From: Polytrichum commune
Lineage: Eukaryota; Streptophyta; Polytrichopsida; Polytrichales; Polytrichaceae
Reading direction: 5' to 3'
Assembly (NCBI GenBank): GCA_950295325.1
Contig: OX485803.1
Span: 57,985,554 to 58,049,553 of the forward strand
DNA: 64,000 nucleotides
The position numbers were made by a program, and so were the translations under genes. A model generated the notes under the pieces. It saw nothing but the letters and a program-made list of their open reading frames with translations. It was not told the DNA's origin and did no database searches. Positions 12,503 to 23,803 of this stretch are shown piece by piece. Each line of letters begins with the position of its first letter. The stretch's first letter is position 1.

Positions 12503-12963
12503 AATAATACACCAGTTTTTAAAGTGGAGAGCAGCACTAAATGTGCTCTACACTCTCAGAGAGCTACTTACCAAACACGAGCAGCCATCAATTTCACACA
12601 AGAAGCTGCAAGTGATGAACAAGCCAAAGTGCGTCAAGTTTGCTTGCCGTCCATGCCTCAAGAGTTAAATTCTAAAATTGTACAGTCTTTCTTACCTGTG
12701 GACTACTGGGAGCCTGATTGTAAACAGAGTTTGCTTATGAGTGGAAAGATCTGGAGGTTTTGGTAAATTGACATGCATGATTTAACATGTTTGAACTTTA
12801 TCCAAGAGGTACTGCAAGTTACACAACTGTAAATTTGTGCATGTGTATGTTTTTTTTCTTTTCTTGTTTCTGAGAGTATGTCGCTAGCATGATGAAAAAT
12901 GAATGTCTAAAGTTCACTCACTCAACTGCCACATAACATTATTCAATGTTCAGCTCTCAGTCT
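12503..12963 (+). other. 3' flank of the ycf23-like gene
   Basis: Probable 3' untranslated region followed by spacer. A T-rich tract occurs near 12850-12866. No poly(A) signal could be fixed with confidence. Confidence 0.35.
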
Positions 12964-13066
12964 GTGGGCCCTCATAATATAGCAGTGGGATGCTTAAAAA
13001 GTTGCAGGGAGACTCAAATTTTAAACCAAGCTCCTAGCATCCCACTGCTATATTCTGAGAGCCCAC
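12964..13066. repeat. Foldback element: 31-nt inverted repeat with 41-nt loop
   Basis: The left arm, 12964-12994, begins GTGGGCCCTCATAATATAGC. It pairs with the right arm, 13036-13066, which ends in GAGAGCCCAC, with about two mismatches. The short loop makes this a near-perfect hairpin if transcribed. It directly abuts a family-1 MITE. It is probably a very small MITE. Confidence 0.8.
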
Positions 13067-13071
13067 AACTA

Positions 13072-13304
13072 TGATCGGGGAGAACCGGCAGTTAATTACA
13101 CATGAAGCGGTTGAGTTTGAGAAATAACTGGTTGAAGTTCAAGACTGCAGGAAAATTACCGATCAGTATAGAGGAATTTATAGAATATACCCCAATTTAA
13201 TAATGGAAAACCGAAGGATGTCAACATGTAACCGGTTGGACTTGCAAACACTAGGATCTCAACCGATTATGCCCAAAAATCTCCCCGATCACTGGCCCAC
13301 AATG
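13072..13304 (+). mobile_element. MITE family 1, copy 2
   Basis: The left end is ATGATCGGGGAGAACCGG. The right end reverse-complements to AGTGATCGGGGAGATTTTTG, giving matching inverted termini. The internal landmarks ATTACCGATCAGTATAGAGG and GTAACCGGTTGGACTTG are shared with the copies at 7.1, 25.2 and 28.6 kb. It has no coding capacity. Confidence 0.75.
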
Positions 13305-13530
13305 CTGAGTAATATTACGCTGCTTCAATCTTATCTGATAATTGTGACAGAGGTTTTCATGATATATATGAGATTCGACATTTGCGTATTCCACATAATA
13401 GCATGAAATGGGTTTGATCACCTAAACATCAAAGCAGCTCTTTGGGGAAATGTTAAGGCAGGATGGGGATGGGTCCCATGGCAGTGGGCAGTTGAATCCC
13501 CAGGCTCTCCCTTGAATTCTACATGGGTTA

Positions 13531-14032
13531 AGTGCCACTTCACACACGAGACTGAGAGCCCGTGACCAGTACACCTCAAGTGCTCTCATTGGTGGAAAAG
13601 GCGGAGCCGGTCCAAGTTCGCTTCACACTAGGCTTGAGGGACCAACGGAGTATGTGAATGCAAGATGGATGTCGAGTCTACATGGATTCCTACAGGGTAC
13701 CAAATGGATCATGTTTCATGGCCACTTGGACTATTTTCCAAAACCACCTCTTGGAGGTAGGCCTCACACAAAAACCGGGAGACCACGACACTCCGAATGC
13801 TCATAACCGTTGGTTTATTTTATTTTATCATGTGTGAGGACCCGCATGAATAGAAATTCATTGAAATAGCATTCGGTTGAGGGCCTGATCACATATAACT
13901 TCACACTACACTCGAGGATCTGTGACCACACTACATGATTTTGGAGGTGTCTTGGGACAATCTTTGAACACTTTCTTTTGGGCTCTCAAAATTTCATGGT
14001 CACGGCTCTTGGCTTGTGTGTGAAGTAGCCCT
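13531..14032 (+). mobile_element. MITE family 2, copy A (~500 bp)
   Basis: The element begins GTGCCACTTCACACACGAG and ends TTGTGTGTGAAGTAGCCCT. The ends are inverted repeats of about 35 bp, with mismatches. The internal landmark TTTTATCATGTGTGAGGACC and a fixed length of about 500 bp are shared with copies near 25.39-25.89 and 38.91-39.41 kb (inverted) and a diverged copy near 60.10-60.58 kb. No transposase frame is present. Target-site duplications were not clear in any copy. Confidence 0.8.
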
Positions 14033-14106
14033 AAGAGTGTTACACTAATTATCTCATTTAATGCGTCTTACTATTCGGAGTTACGCACTAAACATGGGAT
14101 TTGTGG

Positions 14107-14245
14107 CACTCAGCCCCCACTCAGCTAAAGGTTTTTTAATCCGGTGGGGGGGAGGGGTTGCCCGCTACCATAAGAAAGATTATCTCTCTCTTCTAGGTGG
14201 ATGCATGGTTGAGTGGCTCACTTTTTGTGTCACACCCTATTTTAC
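14107..14245 (+). repeat. Left arm of long-range inverted repeat flanking the two-gene element
   Basis: Positions 14196-14220 match the reverse complement of 24011-24035 at 24 of 25 bases; the core is ATGCATGGTTGAGTGGCTCA. Outside the core both arms carry a G-tract of the form GGGGGGGAGGGG preceded by a T-run and a CCCACT-like block. The left arm has about 40 extra bases between the G-tract and the core. Inside the core both have a CA(C/T)ACCCT(A/G)TTTT block. The arms therefore look homologous over about 70 bp or more. Confidence 0.55.
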
Positions 14246-14992
14246 AGTGTACCCCCGTGCATTGCAAGCCACGTTGCATACAATTTATAGCAGCTATGGA
14301 TGTGAGATTTGGGCCACTCAAAGGTAACTTGAATAGGTAGATGACCACATATTCCTTTACATGAAATTCTTCTTCAATTAAGGGTGATGGACTTTTGAAA
14401 ATACAATATGGACTGTGGTCAACAGGTTTTGGTTTAGGAATTTTGGCGTAAACGTCAAGAATTTTTTTGCATTCTACTAGGAGTGACTATGTATGTTATG
14501 TGATCCACTATGAGGTCCATAGTAGTGATGTTTTTTTGCACATTATGTGTGTAAATACAGTTCATATGGACTTTTAAGTAGGCTAAATGACGACGTTTTT
14601 TCGAAACTCCATACTTGGGGCAAAAATAATCGTTTTTCATGATTTTTTTTCTGGAAACTACTCATGTACAATGTGTTCAGGTGGGCTTCTTGTCAAAAAT
14701 CCCACCCTTACTTGCTATACTACAATCATAGAATTGGGGTTTTCGGGTCCCACCGACTGTGGGAGGGTGGATGTGGATGAGTTTAGTTGTAGAGTGAAGT
14801 GCACACTGACGGGTGTGACCCGCCACGTGGACTACAACCCTCTGGTTTAGGGTTTAGGCAATCTGAATGTTCTCCACCAGTTTTGCGTTGCCCGTTGCAG
14901 CTCGCATGTCTCTTGTTCAAACCTGCAGGTGCTCGTCATGTGCAAGAGGAGTGAGGTTTAGGGTTCAACTTGTGTGTGTGTTGCTCGCGGAA
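14246..14992 (+). other. Upstream region of the DDE-transposase-like gene
   Basis: No gene was recognised. Near 14844-14858 there are two adjacent telomere-type repeats (TTTAGGGTTTAGG), and another TTTAGGG lies near 14956. Such telo-boxes are common in plant promoters of proliferation-linked genes. Their meaning here is unknown. Confidence 0.4.
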
Positions 14993-17900
14993 ATGGGTAG
15001 TGCGAGAGCGAGAGATAGGAGGGCAGGTATTCGGAGAGAGGGCCCTGTGGAGAAGGCGAGAATCGATGTTGCGCAAGAGCGGGCGAGGGAGCGCCAACGC
15101 GAATCACGGCGTCGGAGGAGAGCAAATGCATCGAACTCCGTGCGTGTCAACGTGGATGCGGGATCCTGCTCGGAGGGTGATGACGCGTATGCTGATGGCG
15201 TCAACCGCAGATTGGTGCGCCGGGACGTTGTGGCAATCTTGGGCTGCGTTCAGAGGACTTTGAGAGGAAGAGGGCGGTTGCTTCCACACAAGCAGGCAGT
15301 AATGCGGTCGGTGTGGAACAATACTATGACGAGGGATCTCCTGCCACTTGGGACACGGAGGGTTTGCAATGAAACAGATGCGCGACAGACAATTGTGTCC
15401 AGTTTGTTGCAACCGCTGTCGGAGGTGAAGACATCGAAGACACAGGCCCATTTAGCTACAAAACATGCTATCCTTACAGCCGCTGTGACGAATCCAACGC
15501 GAGTCTCTGCCCGCCAGACAGCTCGCCTGCTAGGCGTTCATCCCGCAATGTAGCGATGGCCACACAGAGGCGAGTGACGATGGTCAGGTTCGTGCATATG
15601 GAGTGGACTTTGTCCGTCAGGAAGATAAGGAGCGATGCGACATCTTCGATGGTACAAGACATTGTCACTGCGTGGTGGGCTGCAGAGACACGGCCAAGCC
15701 CGAATCGCAAGGAAGTTGTAAGGAAGTGGGTTGCTCCAAAAACATATGTTCAACACCATGCTCAATATTTGTTGGAATCTCTGGTGGGCGCTCTCACATC
15801 TATGTAGAATGTCTCCTTGCATTTTTTTTTTGTGTAATGCTGGTGTCTGCATTTCATAGGAGCAATCTGTGAAGCTTGGCACTTCTGATGGAGTTTTGAA
15901 TCTCTAGGTTTTTTACTGTCGCAGTTGATTGCAATAAAAACATGGGTTCTACTTTGTTAGGATGTGATTGTTTGTAGGATTTCAGGTTTTCCTTGCGACA
16001 GAGGATGCAGTAGGCTTGGAATCGAATCTTGGATTATATTTTGATATTCTAGGGTATATTGAGCATGCTGGCATCTTCAATGCTGGTATTGAGCATTGCT
16101 GGTATTGAGCATGCTGGCATCTTCAATCTGTGAAGCTTGGCACTTCTGATGGAGGTCTTAATCTGTAGGTTTTTTGCTGTCAGAGTTGATTTACAAACAA
16201 ACATGGGATCTACTTTGTCTTGAAAGTAGTTGCACATACATCTGGATGGATGCAATTTGCAACTGCCTATGTATGTTCAGGGATTTATATAAAATCCGTC
16301 AATATTGAATTCACATGTTTGAGTCAGGATTTTTCTCCTGCACCAATTTGCATATGTAATTTGTTGTTAATTCAGCCATCCGAAATGTTGGATCCCAGCA
16401 GAAAATTTGCAAAGGTTTTAAATGGAAATGCTTTTAGTTATTTTCCTGAAGCCTTGGACTTTGACTGGAGATTCCGTCGTAGTTTAGGGATGCATCATCG
16501 GGCTTCCTGTACACCTATGTAGAATGTAAACATGCCATTGCGACTTCTGGACTCTGTGGACCTTTGCACGCATGGGTGGAAGTTCAGGGTGATCCGTTTG
16601 GGTCTTCATGGGAAATGTTGGAGTTTATTTACTTCTCCAACCACTGTATGTACTACGGTGGACATGCTACAAAGTTCCCATGTAGAATATGGGAGGGTAT
16701 TGTCAATTTATGGAATGTTTAGATATGGGCGCTTCATGTATTGACATCTTTGGGGTTTCTCACCAATCCTTTGGAGTGTATGCAGTAAAGTATTGAATAT
16801 GTGGACTATTGGAGACGTTATATGCAATGTGTGGGAGTTCATGGACTTCATATTGAGTATATGGAATTAATTGTGTAATTCTAGACTGTGTGGACAGTTA
16901 CCCAAGGTGAGGACTTGGATTTGGGGTTCATGGATTTTTTGGGAGTTCTTGCAAGAAATATATGACAATATGGACTGTACAGAACATCTATGGAGTGCTA
17001 CAGGAATTTGCAAACCCATAACTTTTGCTGAATTTCTTCTTGGTGTATTCGTGTGACAGATGGCGTTCTATATGCGCTTCCGTGAGGCCCATCCCGAGGT
17101 AATTGTCGGTAAGCGTGTTTTTGATTCCATGCAACCATACTGGGTGAAAAAATTGCTAGAGAGAAATGTGTGTTGTTGTATATACCACGTAGAAATGGAG
17201 GAATTGCTATCTGCATTTACTCAATTGAGGACAAAATCAGGTATACACAACAAAGTAGATTGTGTTTGTCAATGTGAGGTCTGTCTCAGTGAATCAAATG
17301 TGGGGCATTGTGTTGCGGGAGTGTTTGTGTATCCTGGTCTGACAGCCATTTCAGATGCAGTGTTGTGCCCAAAACCTCCTAATTCAGCGTGGCATGCAAA
17401 GGATTGTTTGTTTGGTGAATGTATGTGCTGCGGTGTGGACATTCTACCCATGTGTCCTACAGAAGAGGATGGATTGTCTCCTATACCTGTGCAATGGAAG
17501 CATTACGAGATGCAGTCAATCACTACGAGGAAAGGTCTACAACGGAAGAAACTGCAGTTGGTTTACAAAGATACAACATCGCGTGAGTTAATCAAGTACC
17601 TCAAGCTTAAACTCCAATTTTTTGTGCGTCATAGTTTTGTGGCGAAGTGGGAGGATGAACAATTTAGGACGTGCTTGAGGACCTCCCCCGCAGACACAAT
17701 GGTGTCCGTCATTGACTATGCTGAAAACTATTCTTTTGAGGTGCAAAATGAGGTCCAATCCATGCACTGGCATAGCTACCAAATTAGTATCCTTGTACAC
17801 ATAGCATATGTCCGAAATCCTCACCCAGATCCACATGATGAGAGCACACGTAATATCACGAGCTACCATTTCTACATTAGTGATGATATGAAACATGAAA

Positions 17901-18954
17901 GTTATTTTGTGCAACACTGCCTCATGTTGCATTGGGAAAGCCAGGGGGGTTTCATACCCAAACATCACTGGATATGGTCCGATGGCTGTGCAAATCAGTT
18001 TAAGAGTCGAGTCCCCTGGTACTTTGTAGCTCGGTATCCAGAGATTACCGGTGGTTGCACGTGCATGTGGTCTTCTTTTTGGAACAGGGCATGGGAAAGG
18101 ACCGCACGATGGGGCAGGTGCTGTCCTGAAACGGTACATTCGAACTGCCCAATTGGACATAAATGGCCCGAAGCTACAGTGCGCTGAAGATGTGGTCGGT
18201 TACTTGAGGAAAGAGTTGAGTGACCGCCCTAAAACTGTCTATGGCGATAGGAGGCCTATGAATAGAACATTTTGGCATGTTCTCGAAGGAGATGTTGACA
18301 GGGAACATGAGTACGATTGTGAGCCCATACCTCGTTGCAGAGACTTGCACTCTATTCGCTCCGTCGACAGCATGGAGGTTGGTAAGTTGTTGAAGCGCAC
18401 TTTGGCATGTTTTTGTTTCTCATGTATTGAAGGCAACTGGGAGGAGTGTGAGAATAGAGCTTGGGCTGGGGACTGGGAATTGGAGGTCTTAGTGCCATTG
18501 AATGCTGCTTATGTCCGGAATGTCCAGCTGAATGAATTTTTGGTGGAGGATTGGCATGCATCATGTTGGAGTAAATGGTACGTATTTTGCTTCAATACTC
18601 GAAGTGGGTGATAACTTTGTTGTTGCAGCTTCCCCTGATAATGAAGAAAATGTAGATTTTTATGTTCTTGTATGCACTAGGAAAGCTTACACTTGTAAGA
18701 CAACATTTGTTTGCAAGTGGGGTGAGGAATTTATACCGGGAGATCAGGTTCTTGAGGGACTCTACTACCAGAAGTACGGTTTAGGGGCTGATACGTATGT
18801 CCTCTTGAGGAAGTCACATAGGGCGCACATTTTAGCAGATCATGTTTGTGCAGTGAAATTTCCGATGTTGTTGTGTGATCATCGTGTGTTTGGTAATGAC
18901 CCCGTGTACAAGCTGCAGAGAAAAGTGGAAGAGGCCATTTTGGAGCAGGCGTGA
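14993..18954 (+). pseudogene. DDE-transposase-like gene with C-terminal BAH-like segment, frame-broken
   Basis: The N-terminal part (14993 to about 15783) is Arg-rich (RERQRESRRRRRAN) and then helical (SARQTARLLGVH). It shifts frame between about 15535 and 15550 and resumes as RNVAMATQRR. A phase-0 intron is likely at 15784-17059. The main part, from 17060, starts MAFYMRFREAHPEV, has a Cys/His-rich block (RNVCCCIYHVEM, VCQCEVC) and a DDE-like core: IDYAENYSFEVQNEVQ, then WSDGCANQFKSR, then GTGHGKGPHDGAGAVLKR. The frame breaks inside a T-run at 18076-18080, where one extra T restores the 18081-18611 frame when ignored. It breaks again near 18577-18590, resuming as YFASILEVGDNFVVAASPDN. That tail ends at 18954 and resembles a BAH-type or PWWP-neighbour fold only by general pattern. 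I do not know a published family name. The copy looks inactive unless the breaks are sequence errors. Confidence 0.65.
15871..16218 (+). repeat. Duplicated ~88-bp segment in the intron of the DDE-like gene
   Basis: About 15871-15958 and about 16132-16218 both run from GAAGCTTGGCACTTCTGATG through TAGGTTTTTT to TCTACTTTGT. Between them, CTGGCATCTTCAAT and TATTGAGCATGCTGG are also repeated. This is a local duplication with small later changes, lying in the inferred intron 15784-17059. Confidence 0.75.
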
Positions 18955-20455
18955 ATGCTGCCATTGCGAAGAAGGGTAATTTTAAGCCAAACCATTCCAT
19001 GAGATCTTGATAACTGTGATGTTTGTGTTATTTCCTCAACATATGATCTGCTTGTGGATCTTTTTGGCTGGTTTTAGGGGTTTGCAGGTAAATGGGCTTT
19101 CGTGGCTGGTCATTTTGGCAGTAATTGCAGTATTGAAGGTTTCTTCCAAAACTCCTGTCCTCGATTGAATTGATTATGGAGAAACGTGGGGAAGTATAAT
19201 GAGAAATCGGTGGAGATTTTTATTCTGTTGAGATAGGTTTCTGGAGATTGGTGTTTAGGTTTTTTGCTAAAGCTGCATCTCCACACACTGATTTGCATAA
19301 ACCATCCATACATATTGGGTTAGTAGCTGCATAATATTGCATAGATGTTCGCTTGAAATTCCAAATTCGGAGTTGAGGTGCAAAAAATCGTTAGAGGTTG
19401 AACTGAAGATTGTGCTTTTCTTCAAGCAACCACATAAGCCCTCCAAATAAAGGTCACTATTGAACCTTAAATGGTGTCTAAGGTACTATGTGAGCCTTAT
19501 GTGATCACTACACTCTAAACTCCATCGTATCACACCAGTGGCAACCAAAGTGCACATGATATTACGGAATTTTGTAGTGTTAACGTGGAATTTAGTTGGT
19601 ACCATCTGGTTATTGAAGGTGACTGAAGTTTTGGCCATCCAAGATGCTATCTTACATCAACCATTTGAAGAAGACATTGAACTTCTACTTTCAGACTATT
19701 CTGTATAAGCAGCAACCTTACAAACTACAACATAATTGCTGAATTAATAGCTTTTGGAGGCTTCTGACAATTCATAACTGCATACAGCTAAGAGCTTTAT
19801 TGACACAGGTTCCAGATCGCACCTTCTGGAAAATTACCCATCATTCTAGAGGAATTTAAGGAATACACCCCAATACAGCAAGGTGAATTTAAAGAATACA
19901 CCCCAAGTCATTGTGTCCTACAGTATAGACATAAAAGACATACAAGGTGTGATGAGATTGGACTAAGTTCTCAAATATAGACACCATTTAAGGATCTGAA
20001 CTGATTCTGAAACTTGGAATGACAGTCTATGCAGATCAAAATTGCTAACCAGATGAAATTATTCCCAATCCGATACAGTGGCCACAGTCAGCTCTGGAGT
20101 TAAAAGTGCCCACGACAGGCTCACATACCACAATGAGAAAAGGTGCAGAAATTGGCACAAGAGTAGCAGAGCACTTACACAACGATGAGTAGAGCTAAGC
20201 AGTGATAAAATAAAGAGACAATGTACACCAGGTATAGCAAAGTTTACTAGACAAAATTGATATTGGATCTGGATTGTGGTGGCTGGAGGTCAACGTTGAC
20301 GAGAGCCACTATCATAAGATCGTCAAAATAATGGATACAATTGCCGTTGTTTGCTATCACAAGACCGTCAAGATAATGCAATCTTGAATGCAACCTCCTG
20401 CCCAACCAGAGACAAGATTCCCACAGGATATGCAAAGACCCCTAAACCATAATCC
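18955..20455. other. Spacer between convergent genes, with a partial MITE family 1 remnant
   Basis: No gene was seen. About 19809-19915 carries family-1 landmarks (GGAAAATTACCCATCATTCT, GGAATACACCCCA, the latter in two copies) without recognisable ends. The spacer separates the 3' ends of the plus-strand DDE-like gene and the minus-strand coiled-coil/RING-like gene. Confidence 0.5.
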
Positions 20456-23400
20456 TTAAGGCCTCCCCCGCTGGGACGATCTGGTCCTCGTTGAAATGCC
20501 TTTTCGATTAGGAAGGGTCAATTTCTTCCCCTTGTTCACAGGTGAATTTTTGCGGTCATCTTCGTCACTCTCACCTCTTAGGAACCGATCAATGTGGGAG
20601 TCCTTCTGCTTAAAACATAGTTGGGACAGGGTTGGGTTGTCTTGAAAATCGTCCTCCGAACCCCCGCCTTCGTCGTCCTCGTCCGTTGAGAATTCTACAG
20701 CGTCGCCCTCAAAATCACAAGGGGCCTATGATTGAGTACCCCGCCTGGAACTGCCCAGATTCGTCTTCCTCTTCTGAGATACGTCTGCCTCTGGTAAGTT
20801 GATGGGAACCTCCTTCTCATGTGGCTGAACCCGTTGGTGGCCATTTTTTCTCTTCAACCGCCCATTGACTTCCTCGTCACCGCAGGAGAGCCTCTCTTCC
20901 CACTGCACGTCGTTCCTGGATTTTGTGCGCCTCTCTCGAAACTGCACCTCATCAGAAGTGGCGTCAGCCTCCTTCTCGGGTATGATGGAATCATATTGCA
21001 CAACGGGTGCCTGCATTTTTGGAACTGCGAACTCACGAGTGTCAGGAGGTGCCATTCGATTGGAATGTGGCTGCGGGTGAGCTGGGGGGGTGACCTTCTT
21101 GGCCACATCGTCATCTTGGCGGGGCATCCTGGTGGCCAAATCTTGAAAGCTTCCAACGGAGGGGCTTGGAGTACGTGAAGGAGCTGGTTCCCGCACCTTA
21201 TCAACCCCAAAAACCATTCGGGACGTTTGTCCAAGGTCTGCAATAGACACACACAACGATTAGTTAGCCAGAGATGTTCACAGGGTTTAGCAATATAGGA
21301 ATTGCGATCCCCTAAACCCTGGTGACAAACCCATCCATGACCACACCCATTAGTAGTTAGTAGACCTCCACACCCTAAACATACAAGTCACTATATGCCA
21401 CAATATATCAATATCACATTGAACTCTACATACAAGTCAATGATCATCCAAGCAGGAAATATAGAAACCCATTCAGTGTTGTTGACATCCCTAAAAGTCC
21501 CAACACAGTCAAAACTTCATTCAAACAATCACTAGGAAGCCAGTTTGAACACTGCACTGTCCACAACTCCTATACTACATGGTAACCCTCTACACCATTA
21601 TACAACGCTGCCAAAATTATCAAATGAACCCTAAACCCCACACTTGTTGTCAGTGGACATCCACATGAGAGGGACAGAAGCCCATTCCCACCTAAACGTA
21701 AACACTGAAGACCATGTGAAGCACATACAACATCATGTTGGCTCCATACAATCAATACCACAACAATCACCTTATCATCTATGCCAAAATTTTCAAATTA
21801 ACCCCTAACTCCTCTTTTGGCTGTCACTGGACCTGCACATGAGAGGGATTAAAGCCCATCTCCACCACACCCCAACACTGAAAACCATATGAAGTACATA
21901 CAACTCAATGTAGGCTTCTTCCAATCAATACAAACAATGCAGGGATGCCAAAATCAGACATGTATTCTTAAATTCACTGCAAGTACCCATGTGTGCAGCT
22001 ACAAAGTCTAGGAGTCCAGAAGTCCAAGCCAAGCAAGTGCCAACCTCCAATTTCCATAACATGATGGAACACGCAGATGTGGTTATCTTTCCCCCCAAAA
22101 AAAGTGGACATCATATACCTAAACCAGCATGATGTCCCAACAACAGCATGATAAACTCAAATTGGACAGAAGATCAGGGGAGTGAGGGGATTACGTGTAA
22201 GAGGTGTTCTCTCCCAAGCTGCAACCATGACGACTCCATCCTTCCCCAGCACTGGCTTCGGAATCCCTGTGCAGATCCACCAATCCTTGTGCATCTCCAT
22301 AGCACAGTCTTTGTGGATGCATTTGGTGGACTCACTGAAATGGGTGAGTGCACACCATGAATGGTAAGCGTGGCGGCAGGAGGCTAAACGACAATCCCAC
22401 GCCGGCTCAAAGCCCCGCAAACAAAATGGGCACACACCCACCTGAATTGTGTCACTGAATACAGGCTCCTCTCGCCAGTCGTTGTGGATAGCCGGCAACG
22501 GCACAGGTGTTGTGGTAGGACGCTCGTAGCCGGCCCGCATACCTCGCAGTTGGGATTGGAGTGCAATTTGGTGACGGTTCCACAAGAACTGCCTCGTCTT
22601 GGCGTTGTTCCAGGCTTCCTCGGCATTCGTCAATTTCGCCAATTCCACTATCTCTGCGTGCCGACCACCACAGGTCTCCTCAAACACGGCCATAATTCCT
22701 TTTTGGGCATCCACTCGGAGCTGGAGGCCTTCAAGATCTCGGTGTATGAAGGCCAACCCACCATCTTCTAGCCTCACCGAAACCAGTTTGGCCCTCAAAT
22801 CATCCCGCTCTGCCTCCAACTCCGACAACTTTGATTGAGCGTCGGAAATCAGCTTGCGGCCATACTCCATTTGGGAGGAGACCTTATGCAAGGTCATTCT
22901 GGCCTCTTCTTTTTCGCCGAAAAGAACCTGGACGTACCCATCCAAGCCAAGCGACTCCCGCTCCAACGTCTCCAAGCAATGTTGCCATTCTTCGATGGAC
23001 ATTGCAATTTTTTCCAGAAAAGAAATTTTGTGGCCTCGCTGCGGTATAATGCCTGCACAATTGATCCCGGAGCCGGGCACCTGCTCTCGCGAGCAGTTCT
23101 CTTTGCCCAACTGACACTCCTTCTCCGAATCCACCTCTCCCTTTAGATAAATCCCCTTGGACTTTGCGGCGTCCTCTTCCTCTGCCCGCAACTTCTTCAA
23201 CTGGTCCCGACAGGTCCACTCTGTGAAAAGGGCCCAGTTAGTTTCTTTTTTCTTCACAATCTCGTACGTAAACCCTTTAGCCTCGGAGACGTTCACCATG
23301 CGGGTGTTGGGCACCACTGTTTTTTGGTGGCAAATCATCCACATTGTCTCCACCTTACGCACAAACTCCTCATCCATTGTAGCGTATCGATAGCCATTGC

Positions 23401-23662
23401 CATTCTGCCGCGGCCCAAACAAGCTTTCCACATCCGCCTCTTCTAAATGGTGCCCAATCTTAATCTGTTTCGGGGTGATTCCTCTATTGCACAAGTTGTA
23501 TTTCTCTGCAAACCAATCCCTTGTCACTACTGACTTTCGATCCCACAGGATCTCAGGCTGGCAAGCATACAGGGGATCCACCCAGCTGCTCTTCTTCGCA
23601 CCTCGTTTTGGACACAGTAGCCTCTCCTCCGGCTCCTCCTGCGAATCCTCGGAATCGGACAT
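20456..23662 (-). pseudogene. Coiled-coil protein with RING-like zinc finger, two exons, in-frame stop
   Basis: Exon 1 runs 23662-22195 from MSDSEDSQEEPEE. The frame is open 47 codons further up to 23803, but the acidic Met is the likelier start. The phase-1 donor GTAAT at 22194 joins acceptor GCAG before 21237. Residues after the start include WVDPLYACQPEILWDRKSVV and GPRQNGNGYRYATMDEEFV. A Glu-, Lys- and Leu-rich coiled-coil region (about 22.6-23.1 kb) follows. Then comes a RING-like finger: CPFC, then DCRLASCRHAYHSWC, then CIHKDC. Exon 2 is charged and disordered. A TAG at 20728-20726 interrupts it, but the same frame continues for 89 codons with composition like the rest (EFSTDEDDEGGGSEDDF, ending RTRSSQRGRP) to TAA at 20458-20456. 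The TAG may therefore be a recent nonsense change. The function is unknown; position suggests a second protein of the same mobile unit. Confidence 0.6.
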
Positions 23663-23803
23663 GGCGTACACCTTCACGTCACCGTAACAGACGTCTCCGT
23701 AGCAGGGTACCCGGACAGCAACTCCCGAGTGTGACAAAACGTGACAGTGTGATGGCTCCGCGTGCGACAGCTCCGGGAATAGAGGACAACGCACATGCGA
23801 CAA

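Noticed and set aside
17060-18187. Intact stand-alone 375-aa host protein
   Set aside because: Homology-like sequence continues beyond it in another frame after the T-run at 18076-18080, and the end of this frame (after about 18080) does not look like the family.
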